A DNA stretch of 64,000 nucleotides from Platerodrilus igneus (GCA_036346225.1 JARFIW010000831.1:992001-1056000); one strand, 5' to 3'. Counted from the stretch's first letter, positions 9,909-23,153 are shown. A program made the numbers and translations. The notes: generated from the sequence alone by a model not told the origin.

Positions 9909-11423
9909 TGTGCGTCGTATAAAATGTTTAAATATAATTTACGAGTAAAAATAAGATTTTAGAAGCAACTAATTGCATCAAACAAAATTATCGAGAAACA
10001 TAGATAAATTGGCATTCCAAATATTTAATTATTACGTTGAAAATATCAACGCATTCATATGCAAACGCATCTTAATACGTCACTGAATTACGTGACTGGA
10101 AAGAACACATTTGTTCAGAAAACCAACATTCCGTAACAAACAAAGAAACACCAAGCGGCTCAATTATGTGATCAATCTTGGACTTTCAATTGACAAACAT
10201 TGAATACGTGACTAGACAAAAGCTATGATTGGAAATACTAACAAAATACTGTGATTTAACAGAACGCTTACGTAACTGAGAAAGCATTTCGTCGAAGAAT
10301 TACACCAGGGAATTTGAGGAAATGCCGAGTTCTGCCAGATAAGACAAAGTACAAGCCTTAATCAATAAACACGCCAATAAAAACGATTGGTGGGACGGGT
10401 TTATAAATACAATAGGAAATTAATAAACATTCAGTTCATATTCGACCAGGCTCAAACTATGTTTAAAATGCTGTAGAAAGTTACGTAATTAACTAATGAA
10501 ACAAAATTCAGAATAAATAAAGTTTGAAATTGAGAAATTGTGTGACGAAAATAAGCCGATCTACAAATAGACGTAAGTTAAACAATTAATTAAATCTATT
10601 TTTAATGTTTAACAAAACAGGGATTCTTTATTGGAACGGCTTATATTAGACGGCTTATATTATTGGGACGGCTTTTTGCTGATGCCATCTTATTTTGTTG
10701 ATGCCATTTTGGGCTGTGACGGCTTTTGTTGAGTCGATGTTCATGTCGAGATCTAAGCCTTAACGCAAATCTTAAAATACGTCTGAAGGAAATGTACCAG
10801 AAACCAAAAGTGGATAATTATGGCCAATAAAGCGGACACAACAAGGGATGCAGAACACGGACATTATGAGGGAACTTCAGTGACCATTCCAGGTTAGCGA
10901 TTTTCAAACATTTTTTATTTAAAGGCTGTTTCAAATTTAATATTTGTCACACAATATGTATTTGTAAAAGTCATCAAAAAGGTCATTTGAAAATATGAAA
11001 ATAGGGAAAAGTATCTTAGAACGTTCGAAGGTACTTGAGAGTAATTGAAAGATATTATGCTGGCTTTCAGAAAAGCATAAATTTGGTAAATGTAAATATT
11101 CTATATAAGAGAAAATTTTGAGGTTACACAACATTGGGCATATTATCAATTATTATATTGTGTGATTTTGAACTGCTTTATTTGAATCTCTTTAAAGGGT
11201 AAAATAAAATTTATTAGAAAGTCGAGCATTTAGTGAGCTAGTCGGGGTAAACAAATAAAATATAACGTACAACACTGGGGCTTAAAGGAAATCAAGGAAA
11301 AATTCATATCAAATAAAAAAGGCACAGCAATTTAATGACACGCCCAAACGTGGAGCAAACTTTATATCAATTTAGTGACGCCCATTGTAAAGGCTTGAAA
11401 ACCAAAAAGGCTATATCACAGCA
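9909..11423 (+). mobile_element. 5' LTR (copy E) of a gag-bearing Gypsy-type element
   Basis: The left edge is taken at TGTGCG after the TA tract and is approximate. The right edge is CACAGCA, just before a primer-binding-site-like TGGCGACC at 11431. Internal order is the same as in the solo LTRs: TATA box TTTATAAATAC (10399-10410), splice donor CCAG|GTTAGC (GT at 10893-10894), AATAAA near 11203 and the GTGAGCTAGTCGGGG block at about 11231. Near its 3' end it has CAATTTAATGACACGCCC, homologous to GGCAATTTATGACGGCCC in LTR D. It is a diverged relative of the 2.1-kb LTRs and ties that family to a gag gene. Confidence 0.55.
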
Positions 11424-11670
11424 ATAAAAATGGCGACCTAAATCGTAGGGACGAGAACACCACAAAAAGAAATTTAAAAATTAAAAATTGTAGGAGCGAG
11501 AACAACCACAAAAGGAATTTAAAAATCGTAGGAGCGAGAAATTTAGAAATTTAAAAATTGTAGAGGCACGAATAAAATTTAATTTAAAAAAACATAAGGG
11601 TTAGATAATTTAAAATCTGCAAGGAATTTTTGGAACATTAAAAATTTTAAAATTATGAAATTAAATAAAA
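11424..11670 (+). promoter_or_regulatory. Primer-binding site and repeat-rich leader
   Basis: TGGCGACC (11431-11438) matches the start of the tRNA-Arg-type primer-binding site known from insect LTR elements; only the first eight bases match. The leader that follows contains four diverged copies of a TCGTAGGAGCGAGAAC-like unit, spaced about 40-50 bp apart, before the gag start codon. Confidence 0.45.
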
Positions 11671-12556
11671 ATGGATAAACGAATAAAGAAAACTAGAGAA
11701 GCATTAAGGAATCAAGGGGTAGAAATAGGGTCTCAAGAAAGCGTAATTTTACAGGATGTATTAACGGAAATGCAAGGGCGAGAATTAACGCGAAGTCAAA
11801 GTGAAGAACAACAGATATCACAACAATCTAAAATGATGTCAATTTTATTAGCGTTAACTAGGAAAATGGACAAAAGCGAAGAGGCCATCAAGAGACAAAT
11901 TAATGAAAATGGAGAAAAGTTAGGTGCCGAAATAAAAAAAATATGCGACGGATTAAAAGAAACGAATCAAACAATCGCGGAAATGCAGGTACAATTTGAG
12001 AATAAATTTATTAGAATTATGGACGAGGTAGATAAAGTTAGGGACGAAGTTTGGAAAGTTAAATTAGATCAGGAAACGTGTGAAAAGGAAACTAATTCTA
12101 GGATTACAGATCTAGGTATAAAAATGCGGAAAATTCAGAGAAATTGTGAGATAGGACTTAATGATGTAAATAGAGAATTAGGTAATTTAAAATCAGAATT
12201 CAAAAATGTTGGTAGGAATCAGGGGATAAATAGACCGGAAATATCAGTTGAGCAATATTCAAAATTTTACGGAGACAACAGGGTGAATTTAAAAATATTT
12301 TTGAATAATATAAGAAAATTCATACAGGGATCAACGGATGAAAGATACAATTTAAATTTCGTTAGGTCAATGTTGAAAGGAGTCGCGGAAATATGGTTTG
12401 ACTTGATAGAAAATGAGATAGGAACATTTCAAGAATTTGAGGGTAGAATTTTAAAAAAATTTTGGGGGACAATCAACAATATCAGGCAAGAAATAATTTA
12501 ATTGCGAGAAAATATAATCAGAACTTAGGGATGACACGAGAGTTATACTGTTATTG
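11671..12556 (+). pseudogene. gag: gag-like protein of LTR retrotransposon, frameshifted and truncated
   Basis: The ATG at 11671 opens a 276-codon frame. Residues about 10-190 are rich in Lys, Glu, Gln and Asn with heptad-like spacing, suggesting a coiled coil. Residues about 195-270 resemble the retrotransposon gag core: a YSKFYGDNRVN..FL start, a GVAEIWFD segment in the middle and an F..F.GRILKKFW end. The stop follows quickly because of a frameshift near 12465; the next frame continues with WGDNQQYQARN and KYNQNLGM, the usual continuation of this domain, to about 12556. After that the homology ends and there is no zinc knuckle or pol. Gag packages element RNA into virus-like particles. The copy is dead by frameshift and truncation. 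Confidence 0.7.
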
Positions 12557-13300
12557 CCAAGTATATGTGGAATTAGACTTACCATGTCACCACGGAGTAT
12601 GGAATGAATCCAACAAACTTACCTGTTGCAGGAAAACGTCTTTTGATCAAATAATGTTTAGTAGTAAATCTGATGTTTTGTAAAGCCTACCTCAATTAGT
12701 CAATTTTCTCAACAATTGAATATAACGACATAACCACAATCTAAGTGCACTAGACTTTAGGTAAAATAACCTTCCACAAATAAACTATTTATACGTAATG
12801 ATGTCTATTATAATATATTCCCATGTAATGTGTATACAGTTAGTTAATCGAGTACTAGCATGAATTACTAATATGATTTATCAACTCGTAATAACAAATT
12901 TAAAATAAAACCCCCTTCGTTGCACTTTAAGCAATTGCTCAAAGCTTACAAATTCCTCATAATAGCTCAGTTATAAATCCATTCTTTCTCTTTAATAAAA
13001 AAAATTAATAATGATATCCGCACGGGTATATATAATGCGTTAATATTCCCCTGACTAATTTTAATTTAACACATGAAATGTAATTTACAGATTAGAGATC
13101 CCCAAATTAGAATATTAATTCTAATCATACTTATCTAAATATTTTACTTGTTGATTGAAACCCCTGACTACATGTCATCAGCGGCCTTAAAATATCTCTG
13201 CAACCAGAGTTTAAAACATTGAAACTCTATTGAAAAATACTTTCGTTTTGAACCCAATAACCAAGACAAAACAAAGTGCACATACAAACACACGATTATT
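12557..13300. other. AT-rich non-coding stretch between gag remnant and hAT
   Basis: No gene or recognisable repeat is visible. The loss of gag homology at 12556 marks either a deletion or the original truncation point. Confidence 0.35.
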
Positions 13301-16297
13301 AGCGTTGGACGATTATGAATGATATAATCGAAATATATCAATTATGGCTAATAATCAACTATTCGATTATGCTTTCGAGATATTATTCGTTAAAATCATT
13401 CGAATAATTTTACATATCAAACATTCGCTACATACAGTTGTTTCATAATCGACATTTCACACTCATATCTCAATCTCTCAATTTAAAATTCGAACTCGGT
13501 TGTACACTACAATATATATTTACTTTCAAGTGTTTGTTTCCATTAAAATGTTTTATCAAAGCAAATCGCAGTCATTATAAAGTTAAACTGGAGTTCTAAT
13601 TTTTATTTCTAGCCTAAGGGTGCATATATTGTGCTCGTCTGCCGACCTCGTCCTCCCCCTCGAGAATTTTAAAATCCGTCGCCAATGTCATGATTATAGA
13701 ATTGGGTGGACAATGTATTTTATTCTAATTTTGTTCGGTTTGTTAATATTTAACTTTCTTGTAAATACGGCCAGTTTCTCGCATATCACCAGATTCGTAG
13801 GAGTGTGTATTGTAATATGAATGAAGATTTGAAACTATGACTAGAGAAAAACGTTCAGTGGTGTGGGATTTCTTTAGTCCCACTAAAGAGAATTCAAATG
13901 TAGTGTGTAGTTTGTGTAGACCGGAGTTTATATAACTTAAAAACACTACCAATCTTAAGGAGCATTTGAAAAAAATTCACCCTAGCTGTTTATTGCGCCT
14001 CCTACAAAAGAGTTGGAGAGTAATGAAGAAGACAATTGGCCTCTTTGCCAACTTCTGGCACAGAAAATTGCGGTTTTGAAAGACCATCGTTTGTTATACC
14101 ATCGACTTCAGGTTGTGCAGTGTCTCGCACAGTCCAAAAGACACCAAACAATTGCGTTTGTTTGGATCCTCTAGAACAAAAGCAACCTTATCAGAAAGAC
14201 AAAGTGAAGATTTACACTTTTCTTTAATTAAATGGTTGTATTGGATTATCAACCGCTGCGGATTGTTGAGGACAAGGGCTTTCGACAGTTCATTAAAAAA
14301 CTCAATCCTCTTTACCAAATTCCATCCCGAAAAATTTTAACTACAAAATTAATCCCCAGCCTTTATGAATGTGAGGTAGATAAATTACGCCAAAGATTAT
14401 CACCGGTTGAGTATCTTGGGGTAACAACAGATTTATGGACTTCGGACACTAACAGACGTTACATTACAGTTACTATTCATTTTTTAGGTAAGAAAATTAA
14501 ATTGAAACCAAATATAATTTTAGTTACGAAATTAAATTTATATAGAGGATACGCAGCTACGCTGCTGGATTCTTGAGTATCAATGGAGTAAAAGGCAACC
14601 AAACTGGAGCTCATATATCGTTAGAGCTTTTGTAAATTTTTAATCATTGGAAAATTGTAAATAAAGTTGTGTCGATCGTTTCGGACAATGGTGCAAACAT
14701 AAAATCGGCAATAAACGATCACTTGCATAAACACCGCCATTCATATGTGGCACATACTTTAAATCTGTCAGTAAAAGATTCTTCTAGTAATCATTCTGAT
14801 CTTGCAAACATTGTACAAAAGTGTTGACAAATTGTAGCGCATTTTAAACACAGTGTTCGTGTTGTTGAAAAACTGTTTAATATGCAACAGCAAATGAATA
14901 CTTCACAGTTGAAAGTAAAGCAGGATGTAGCTGTGAGATGGAACTCTACATATTTAATACTATAATGGTTAGTAGACATTAAGGCGCCAATTACTGCTGT
15001 AATGTCCAGTTTGTAAAAAGGTCTTTAAATGCTTGGTGCAGAAGAATGGCTAGCAATAGAAGATTGTCTTTCTGTCCTGAAGTCATTTGAACTGATGATG
15101 ATAGTGTTATCAGGCGAAAAATATGTGACATTGTCATCGATTATTCCACTGGTACGAAGCCTTCAACATTCACTTAATAAAGTAAATTGCGTAACAACAA
15201 TTGGCGATATACTGCGGCGTGATTTACTTACTCTAATTTCGAGACGGTTTGGATTCTACGAAAAGGATAAAATTTCAGCCAATGCAAGTTTTTTAGATCC
15301 TCGCTACAAAAAACACGGATTTGTATCCCAAGAAAACGCAGATAATGCTGAAAAATGAAGTAATGTTGGCACCTCGTCTCCCCCAGCAAAAGCTATTATT
15401 ATTGTAAAACAATATTTATCAATGGAAAATGTATCCTGTTCTGATGATCCGCTTGGTTTTTGAGCTGCCAACTAAAGGTTATCTCCAGAATTGGACAGAA
15501 TGGCTTTGAAATATCCTTTGTGCGCCTACAACTTTCTGTACCTTCGGAGAGGATGTTTTCAAAAACTGGTGGATTAATGGGGGGTGAATGAGGTGATATA
15601 AATATGCTATTATAGGGAAGGACCAATTGCTTTTTGTAGCAATAACAATAGCGGTGGAGCGGTTATGTAATAACTAAAAAACAACTACACCAAACTACTT
15701 AATAAAGGGTATAAATACCTTTTATCCTGTGCCGCTGTGGGCAATAAACGTTCACACACAAAAGCTTTCGCCGGACAACCAAAAACACGCACGATTGGTG
15801 TCGGTGTCGCTTTTCAAAAGCTCTCAATACAACCGTCTTCTGCAAGGGTTCGAATGCGACTGTCTTCACGCACTTTCGCTGCCGGTATAAAATGTTTCAC
15901 TAAACTGTAGGGTGAACGCACTGATGGTATTTATTGTCACAAATACCGAATTGTTCGATGACGACCTAACAACTGGTATGATTATCAACATGAAAAGAAA
16001 CAGATGTTCACCTAAAATATTAAATTTCATTGTAGTCTTAAATTTAATTTATAAGTTTTAAGACCTTATTTGTTGTATAATATGTTTTATCGTGTTGAAT
16101 TTAGATTCAATAAATATTCTTTCTTTTGTGAATCCTTGCACTTCCATTTGAAGCAAGCGTTGCATATAGAAGCGTCAATTTAACGATTACTCGTATAAAC
16201 ATCATTCATAATCGAAAATTCGAATGATTATTCGATTATTTTAAACGATTATTTTGATTCATTCGATTATTAAAATATTTCGATTACGTCCAACGTC
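13301..16297 (+). mobile_element. hAT-superfamily DNA transposon, decayed
   Basis: The outer ends are short inverted repeats sharing CGTTGGACG (left AGCGTTGGACGAT from 13301; right ATTACGTCCAACGT to about 16297). Both subterminal regions carry many CGATTAT-type motifs in both orientations, as is typical of hAT transposase binding zones. The interior carries a disrupted BED-finger transposase (13837-15640). I could not identify a convincing 8-bp target duplication, so the exact ends may be off by a few bases. Confidence 0.75.
13837..15640 (+). pseudogene. hAT transposase (BED finger, ZBED-like), multiply disrupted
   Basis: From the ATG at 13837 a BED zinc finger is visible: VVWDFF near the start, CSLC, then HLKKIHP, with a stop inside. 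After frameshifts the catalytic region follows (14232-14576), including VTTDLWTSDTNRRYITVT, a hallmark of ZBED/hAT transposases. Next come VSDNGANI and YVAHTLNLSVKD (about 14680-14790), then QDVAVRWNSTY (about 14920-14950). The C-terminal dimerisation segment keeps LSVPSERMFSKTGG (about 15530-15570). The order and spacing match a full-length transposase of about 600 residues. At least five frame changes or stops make it non-functional. The enzyme would cut and paste the flanking hAT termini. Confidence 0.85.
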
Positions 16298-19200
16298 AAT
16301 GGGTTTAACAAAAATTCTGGAAACTAGGATGAAACAAATATTTAGTAGTAGGCAGAGAATGCCAACAACCATATGCTATTACGTTATATATAAGATCCAG
16401 CTTGGCTGTTTTGAAAAATCTTCTAGTATAGCAAGATATTCTTTCAATTACTACAAGGCGATAAATCCCACACAATGGATTGACCTTCCTCCACTTGGAT
16501 AAAGTCAGAAAATTCGCACTTGCATATCAACCGCGCTCTCTCAATGATCAAAAGCAAGGGTAGAGTAAACATATTTTTCCCAGATAATAATTGAATCAAA
16601 ATCAGAAATACAACATAAAGAAAATTAAATTTCAAAACATGTAACAAACAAGACATACTAAAAATTAATAACATTGATTATTCCCGTTTAATTAAGCTTA
16701 GATAATTCTTGTTACATGTTACAAATTTACTAACAAGATTTAGAATCAATTTCTATGATATATCTATTAAAATATAATACATTCCAATTATGAATAAATA
16801 TTAGTTCGCTTAATAAGGACCTGTACTTGACCTTATAAATTAAATAATAATCAAAACTGCCAACAAAATTACACTATGAAAATAATCAATAATAAATATA
16901 TGTCAAAAGCTAATGTCAAAAGGAGTCACCAAAACAAATTACTAAGGAAATTGAATAGGTAGTAAGAATAAAAGTTAATCTAATTAAACTAGTTTTTATG
17001 TTTTTCGATAAGATCTATACAATCAAATGATTATATCACCAGAGCCATAACAAATTAAGTTCTTGAAAATAAAGTTTAATAGATGTAAGATGTAAGATCA
17101 TTTTGGAATGTTTTAAATTAAAATAAAGAAGTTTAATATCAATTCTGTAGTGGAAATTAAAACCTCAACACTGTTAATAAAAGAAGATGGGCACTCCACT
17201 CGCCTGGTGATTTGCAATTATTAATTGAAATCGATTATATTAATATTGATCCTATCAACATGTTAGATGAGTTGATTGGACTTTTGTAGCTCAGTCTTGA
17301 GATTGCTAAAATAATATTTTAGCAGTGCTGCTGAATTTAAAATAAATAAATAATATACTTTGTAATTAGACGACATAGTGATAATTAGAGACTGTTGATG
17401 TTCAATTGATTATTGAAGTTTTATGTATTGTAACATGCCAGTTTTCCACTGGTCATGTTTCAGTTTTCGAATTGCCTCCTTATGCCTTTCCATTCCTTCA
17501 TTTTCTTTACGAACTAAAGAAGTTCCCCTTTTACTTATCTGTTTGCACTGTGTTTTGTAATTTAGAGTATGAGTTATATTTAGGTTGTGTTATGCTATAA
17601 CACGAATTAATAATTTAATTCAAGCAAGAATTTACTTTCTTTTAAAATAAATATATCTTTTCTTATATAACAAGTTATTTGAATATTTACTTCAAAAGAA
17701 AATGTTATAAAACATAATCCCTATTTCATTGATAGTTATTTTCCAGTAAGACAAGTGAGGTACTTTCGAATCTACATTCTGTAAAAGATTTACCTTGACA
17801 TTAGTTCCCTACCTATATTACCGACCGATTTATGTTTAGTTATCCGCGCATGGCAGATTCTTGTTCAAATCCTGATATGAGCACATCACGCATTTGTTCC
17901 TCAAGATGCCCGGCCTTCTCATGGTATGTATTAGTGTCTTGAGTTATACTGAAATATTTAAACAGAAATAATTTTATAGAATCACTTGATGAGATGTAGT
18001 ATTTATTATCCCGCACATAGTTTACCCATCGCTTGAATTAATGATGGTAAGGATAGTTACAGATTGAAACCGGTTATAATTTCAATGTACCTCGTGGTAA
18101 TTTCTTTAACACTTACACGAAAGTTGTATTGTAGGGACCTTCCGTGAGGATCGTTTTACCCTCCGAAAGGACTGTTTTGCCTTCGGAGAAATTTATTTTA
18201 CCTTCGGAGAATTTGGTTTTCTTTCCGAGATGATCGTTTATACTCACGTCAGGGTATAGTTTATCTGCCGGGATGATACGCAATATTTATATCTAGTTAA
18301 CTTCACAGTACTTTATCTATAATTGTAAATTAAGATTACCTGGAATTTGCCTATCTGGTATTTGCAGTTTTACCTTCAAGACGATGTAACAAAATGAAGT
18401 TAGTGGTTGGTTACCTTTAAAATCTGCATACTTTGGATGGTTGATGTTATGTTCCTTGCCTAAATCGAACTCAACTACCAACTTTAGTTATGGTTCAAGA
18501 ACCACCTGTTCGTGTTCCTAATTCTGTACGGTGTTAAGCAGCAGGTATTTTTCTAATACACTATAGTAAAACAAATATACAGGTATGTGTTATACAACTA
18601 AATTTTCTTATGTGATAATTCAACACAAGTAAAAGTTGAAGTAAAGTTTTGTTACTATTTATCAACAGCAATAGTGTTTTTAAAATATATTTGTTAAATT
18701 TACTTTGTCCCGTTTCAACATAACACATATTTGTATAACTTTAAGTCAAGTATTTAATACAACTAAAGTGTACACCCTAAGTTTCATGAAACTGGAGGTT
18801 TAAGTACTTTTATTGCTAATTGTTTTGTTAAAGCAATAAAAGTTTCCTTACGTACCTAATTCAAAATAGGTACATGTTTTTCTGAAATATTAATAACTGA
18901 AGTGTTTCCTCATATTGTTCGCTGATAATAGTATTAGCATAGCTGTATCGGTGAAAGTCTCCTTACAAATAACTAAGAAGAAAACATGTTTGTTTGAAGG
19001 TTTTCTCAATAATTGTAAAATTAAGATTCACGATAAACAAATTCAAGGACATAATTAATCAGATTGTAATTCTTTCTTTTTTAATTAATTGAAATTTAAT
19101 TTATGTAATATAGCTGAAGTACTTGAGTTATATTCTCTGTTTTTCTGACCATTGACACCCCCATATTTACCTCCCTGAGATTTACAAGTCCATGCAGCCT

Positions 19201-20100
19201 CCGAAGCCTCTAAAAGTCGATGCCAGCTGGCCGAAGTATGCTTCATGCTTCGTCGTGTATTTACTTTTTCATAACACCAGGAAAAAGTAAGTCACAGTAT
19301 TAGGGATCTGGGAAGCAAACCTTGAACAATATATTTTTCCACAATGTTATGAAATTTACAACCAGAGTAGCTATAGTTAGAAACCAGGATTATTATTATC
19401 CACGAGGTACATCACAAGTAGTCATAGTATACAAATATTCATTCAATTGGGACAACTGTAATATTAGGAAGTAGGGTTGTGTTAAGAAGTTAGTCCCTGA
19501 CCTGTTGAAAGTCTGTGAAGGTACACGTGTTCTCTCCAGACGTCTCTGCAGCGCCCAGAATGGAATTTTCTTTTCTGTTTTAGGCATAATTTTAGTTAGG
19601 TGTTCAGTTGTTCAAAGAAAACCGAAACTTTATAGTTACAGTGTCGAGGAACTTGCTGGTGAAATAGGTGAAAAAGGCAGTTTAAAGTTGTATTAGATGT
19701 CATACGGAAGGTGGTTGCAGGTATTATAAAATTGTAGATTTTGGATTAGGTAAAGTAAATAACAAGGCTTGCATGCTTATTAAAAAATTTTTTTAGTAGC
19801 GGAATGCTTTCAAATTAATACGTGCTTCTTTTTGTTAGGGTTAAGAGGGAAAGACTGAAGAATTTGTAATTGTAATGGTTATTTTATAATAGTATCAAGA
19901 TTATAGAATTATACGGGGCTACAGCAGTGTTTGTAGCTTGTTTAACTTGAAGAGAATTATGTTATACTAAGTTAATCGTGATTGTATTGGTGAGTTTGAG
20001 TGATTAGCAATTTGTAAATAGAACATTTGTCGATAAACAATTTATTCCTGAGATGAATGTGAATCCTGAGCTAGTTTTGAGGTTATTGTGATATTATAGA
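16298..20100. other. Long AT-rich stretch without recognisable genes
   Basis: About 3.8 kb. Short open frames look like chance. The only structured segment is the tandem repeat at 18138-18240. A slightly GC-richer patch at 19135-19290 carries no clear exon signals. Likely intergenic or intronic host DNA and old unrecognised repeats. Confidence 0.35.
18138..18240. repeat. Imperfect ~21-bp tandem repeat (CCTTCGGAGAAATTTATTTTA type)
   Basis: About five diverged units of the form 'ccttcggaga...ttttac' follow one another. They alternate a CCGAAGG/CTTCGGAG half with a T-rich half. Confidence 0.6.
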
Positions 20101-20124
20101 AAAAGAAATATTATAGCAGCATAC

Positions 20125-20308
20125 ACACGCACGCACGCACGCACGCACGCATGCACTCACGCACTCACGCACAAACGCACGTACGCACGCAAGCACGTGC
20201 TCACGCATGCACGCACGCACGCACGCACTCGCGTACTCATCCCCTCTGGAAAACCACACACATATCGCACACACCAACACAAACACACACATACACACAC
20301 ACACACAC
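20125..20308. repeat. CACG/CA microsatellite
   Basis: A run of GCAC/ACGC tetranucleotides with interruptions (about 20125-20240), then CA-rich repeats (20260-20308). Confidence 0.9.
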
Positions 20309-21138
20309 ATAGCCTCTAAAATTAATTTAAATCTGTATAAATTGAATTTGACACGATTTTAATTGAAAACAACTGCAAACAGTGTATCTTAGGTTATAGT
20401 AAAATTAATTTCGTGTATATTGTATAGTTAATGGTAAAGTATGATGTTTGAATTGATGTCTGGTGTTGGAGTGTCTTTTGTATTTTTTAGATTTTTTAAT
20501 AACGGTTAGAAGATATGCGTAAATGTTGTTGAGATTTTGTGTATCTATTTTTTGTAAAGAAGAAGCGATTACTTCTAAAAATAATCGTTTTTCCAAATGG
20601 CTTTCAACCAGAATAGTCTCACATAAAAGCAACTGCAAATAAAGCATGTGCACTTTTCTCCCAGGCCATCGAAACAGGTCATAAAATTAATTATAAAGAT
20701 ACCGATATAATGTTCAATGAAAAAAGGATTATTTTTAGAAAAGATCGCTATTTCTTTACAAAAAAAAACACTTAAATAAAAAAACAGATACACAAAATCT
20801 CAACAACATTTACGCATATCTTCTGACCGTTATTAAAAAATCTAAAAATATACAAAAGACACTCCAACACCAGACATCTATTCAAACAGCATACTTTATC
20901 ATTCACTATAGAAGATACACGAAATTAATTTTATTATAACCTAGGATACACTTACAGTTGTTTTCAATCAAAATCATGTCAAATTCAATTTAAACAGGTT
21001 TAAATTAATTTTAAATGCTATATTTTAATCCTAATTTATAAAAACTTCATTATTCGTAAGTAACATAAAATTGTTAATTATTCAAATTGTGTACTTGTAG
21101 TTTTACTGATGAAGAAAAGAATAATTTTTGAAAGCTCG

Positions 21139-21140
<2 letters not shown>
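20305..21140 (+). mobile_element. Penelope-like element remnant with inverted arms
   Basis: Left arm 20305-20566 and right arm 20755-21020 are imperfect inverted copies, around 85-90% by eye, separated by ~190 bp. The plus strand across the spacer encodes a stretch (HF/LFSQAIETGHKIN) typical of the region after the GIY-YIG nuclease in PLE proteins; both arms encode the same continuation (YKRHSNTRH). A hammerhead-like core (21106-21138) and a (TA)n tail complete the 3' end. Inverted partial copies are a known feature of PLE insertions. The reverse transcriptase and the nuclease catalytic residues are missing. Confidence 0.65.
21106..21138 (+). ncRNA. Hammerhead-ribozyme-like motif (PLE tail)
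   Basis: An intact CTGATGA (21106-21112), a short A-rich/T-rich stem, then GAAAGCTCG. It sits immediately upstream of (TA)n, as in the other PLE tails of the window. Confidence 0.5.
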
Positions 21141-21186
<46 letters not shown>

Positions 21187-21218
21187 TGGTTAATATTGAC
21201 TGTGCTATGTATATATAT
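21139..21218. repeat. TA microsatellite tract joining PLE tail to LTR F
   Basis: Pure TA to 21183, a 27-bp interruption, then TATATAT directly abutting LTR F (TGCTCCGAAC in plus-strand view). Confidence 0.9.
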
Positions 21219-23153
21219 TGCTCCGAACTTCTGAACGAACCCCACAATTTGGGTGCCATAAATTTTGCGAACTCTCTGTTACTATTGCCCCACGATTAGG
21301 TCATCATTAATTGCTGCGATCTTACGTTTACTGAAACTGTAACTAATTTGAGCCCCTCTTTTGGGCGTCATTTAATTGCTACAGGTTCTCTGAAATCTCT
21401 ACTGCTAAAATATGACACGGCTACTCTTCTGCAGTCTGAAAAATGAAGCTAACTACTCTACTAAGAAAATATAAACGCTGCTATGGTAACTCACGTAGAT
21501 TTATTTACAGATTCATAAAACATCAAACATCATCAACAACTCATTATTCATATATAAATTATCTTACACATATTTCCCTTCTCAAAAATAAAACATTTCT
21601 AGTTCATGTAATTCCCAGATTAATTATTACCCAAATAAAGTAACAGGGCTTTACCATCAACCTTACGTTACTCTAGATTAATACGAGCTCATAGTAACCA
21701 TAACCATTCTTGCAAATGTCTGCACAATCAATTGCCAAAAGTCCCTTTTACCTTGTACATAAATAAGTATGTTAAATGTCAAAATTTTATACACATAATT
21801 CCCCACATAAATAAAACAATAAATTAATATATCAAGAGAGTTCAATTAATACTTTATAAAAATATTGTCCGTTTAGTGCATAGTAAAATACTAAGATCAT
21901 CAAAAGTCATTGCACCAGTTATGGTCAAAACAATTTAAAACAACATCAGTTACCTGGCTTTCATAATGACCCATGGATCTGCTATCTCCATCAACAGCTG
22001 CTGTACAAATACACACAAACACTCTCAACCGTCTTCAATTTCCTCTAAAATTTACAAACAAACATTAACTGCCATCGAAATTTAAGAAATTCTCCCTATC
22101 TGTTCAAACCGTCTCGATATTCTTTGAAAACTAATCCCTGCTGGCCAAAGTTATGGTATAACACGTCTCGACTGTGCTATCTATCTACCTCTAACATCAG
22201 CATTCCATCTCCTATCCCTTACTTCGTCTAACCACCAATTGGTTTTCATTTCACTACCTTGCCTGAACCCCAATCTTAACGAACCCCACAATTCATTTCT
22301 CTTTCTTTCACTCATACTACCTAAAATAATCCCTCTTTATTTTTCTTTAACAACTTGTATTTTTGACCGACAAAAATGCTCCACTCAACTATGTCTATAA
22401 TAATACGTGGTATTTCAATTCTTCACTCTCCATCTTCTATCTTATTGTTGTTTTCCCTCAAGTTAAACAAACACTTAATACATGATATCTCTATCCTCTT
22501 TCTATCTATACCATAAACGTAATAATCCCTCTTTGTTGTATGTTGACACCTGTATAGTAACCGTTTCACCATTATTCATTCTACACAAACAATAGATCCC
22601 TGTTAACCGGACCCACCTGCCACCCTTCAGAGAATTGCCTTGTTATTTGTGTCTTATCTTTAACGTTCCACATTAAAACTAAAACTTTCAATGGTCACAC
22701 GCGTTTTACTAGGAACTAATTCTTTCCACAACATGTTTAACAAACAATGTAACTGCCATTTCGAATGAAACTAAAAGTATCTTCAATTAAATGCTACAAT
22801 TTAACAAATTTTCCTTGCTATAACTTCCTTCTAAAGCTAATTATAAAATCGATAATGTCAATGCCTTTTTCAGAGTATCTATATACTTATAAATTACGCT
22901 TTAAATACATTTCGTATTTACAGTATGATCTTTTAAATTCTATATTACTTTTGCTATACTTCTCGAACGTTTACATTAAGACGCATTGAGCGAAACTAAC
23001 TTTTAAATTACTGAAATTTTTCAGATTATTATATTTTACCCTAAAAATAACTTGCAAAGCGTTTTTAATTACATATACTTGTTTCTACATATTGAATTAC
23101 TACCTAAATATGTCAAATGAATTAATGAAGCTGTTTAACATTCAAAAACCACA
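21219..23153 (-). mobile_element. Solo LTR copy F (~1.94 kb), minus strand, in TA repeats
   Basis: Read on the minus strand it starts TGTGGTTTTTGAATG at 23153 and ends TTCGGAGCA at 21219, TG...CA, with TA microsatellites on both sides. Family landmarks in reverse complement: the splice donor CCAG|GTAAC (21952-21956), a GGTTACTATGAGCTC block (about 21690, matching GGTTATCATGAGCTC of LTR D) and the end block with TGGGGTTCG. A second segment resembling LTR E (CAATTAAATGACGCCC type) is at about 21340-21400. No internal coding region is recognisable. It is more diverged than copies B, C and D, but the termini and donor support membership. Confidence 0.5.

Noticed and set aside
18138..18240. CRISPR-like array
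   Set aside because: Units are short and imperfect without unique spacers; the genome is eukaryotic.
20083..20310. 75-codon Cys/Val/Arg-rich frame
   Set aside because: It is a translation of the CA/CACG microsatellite.
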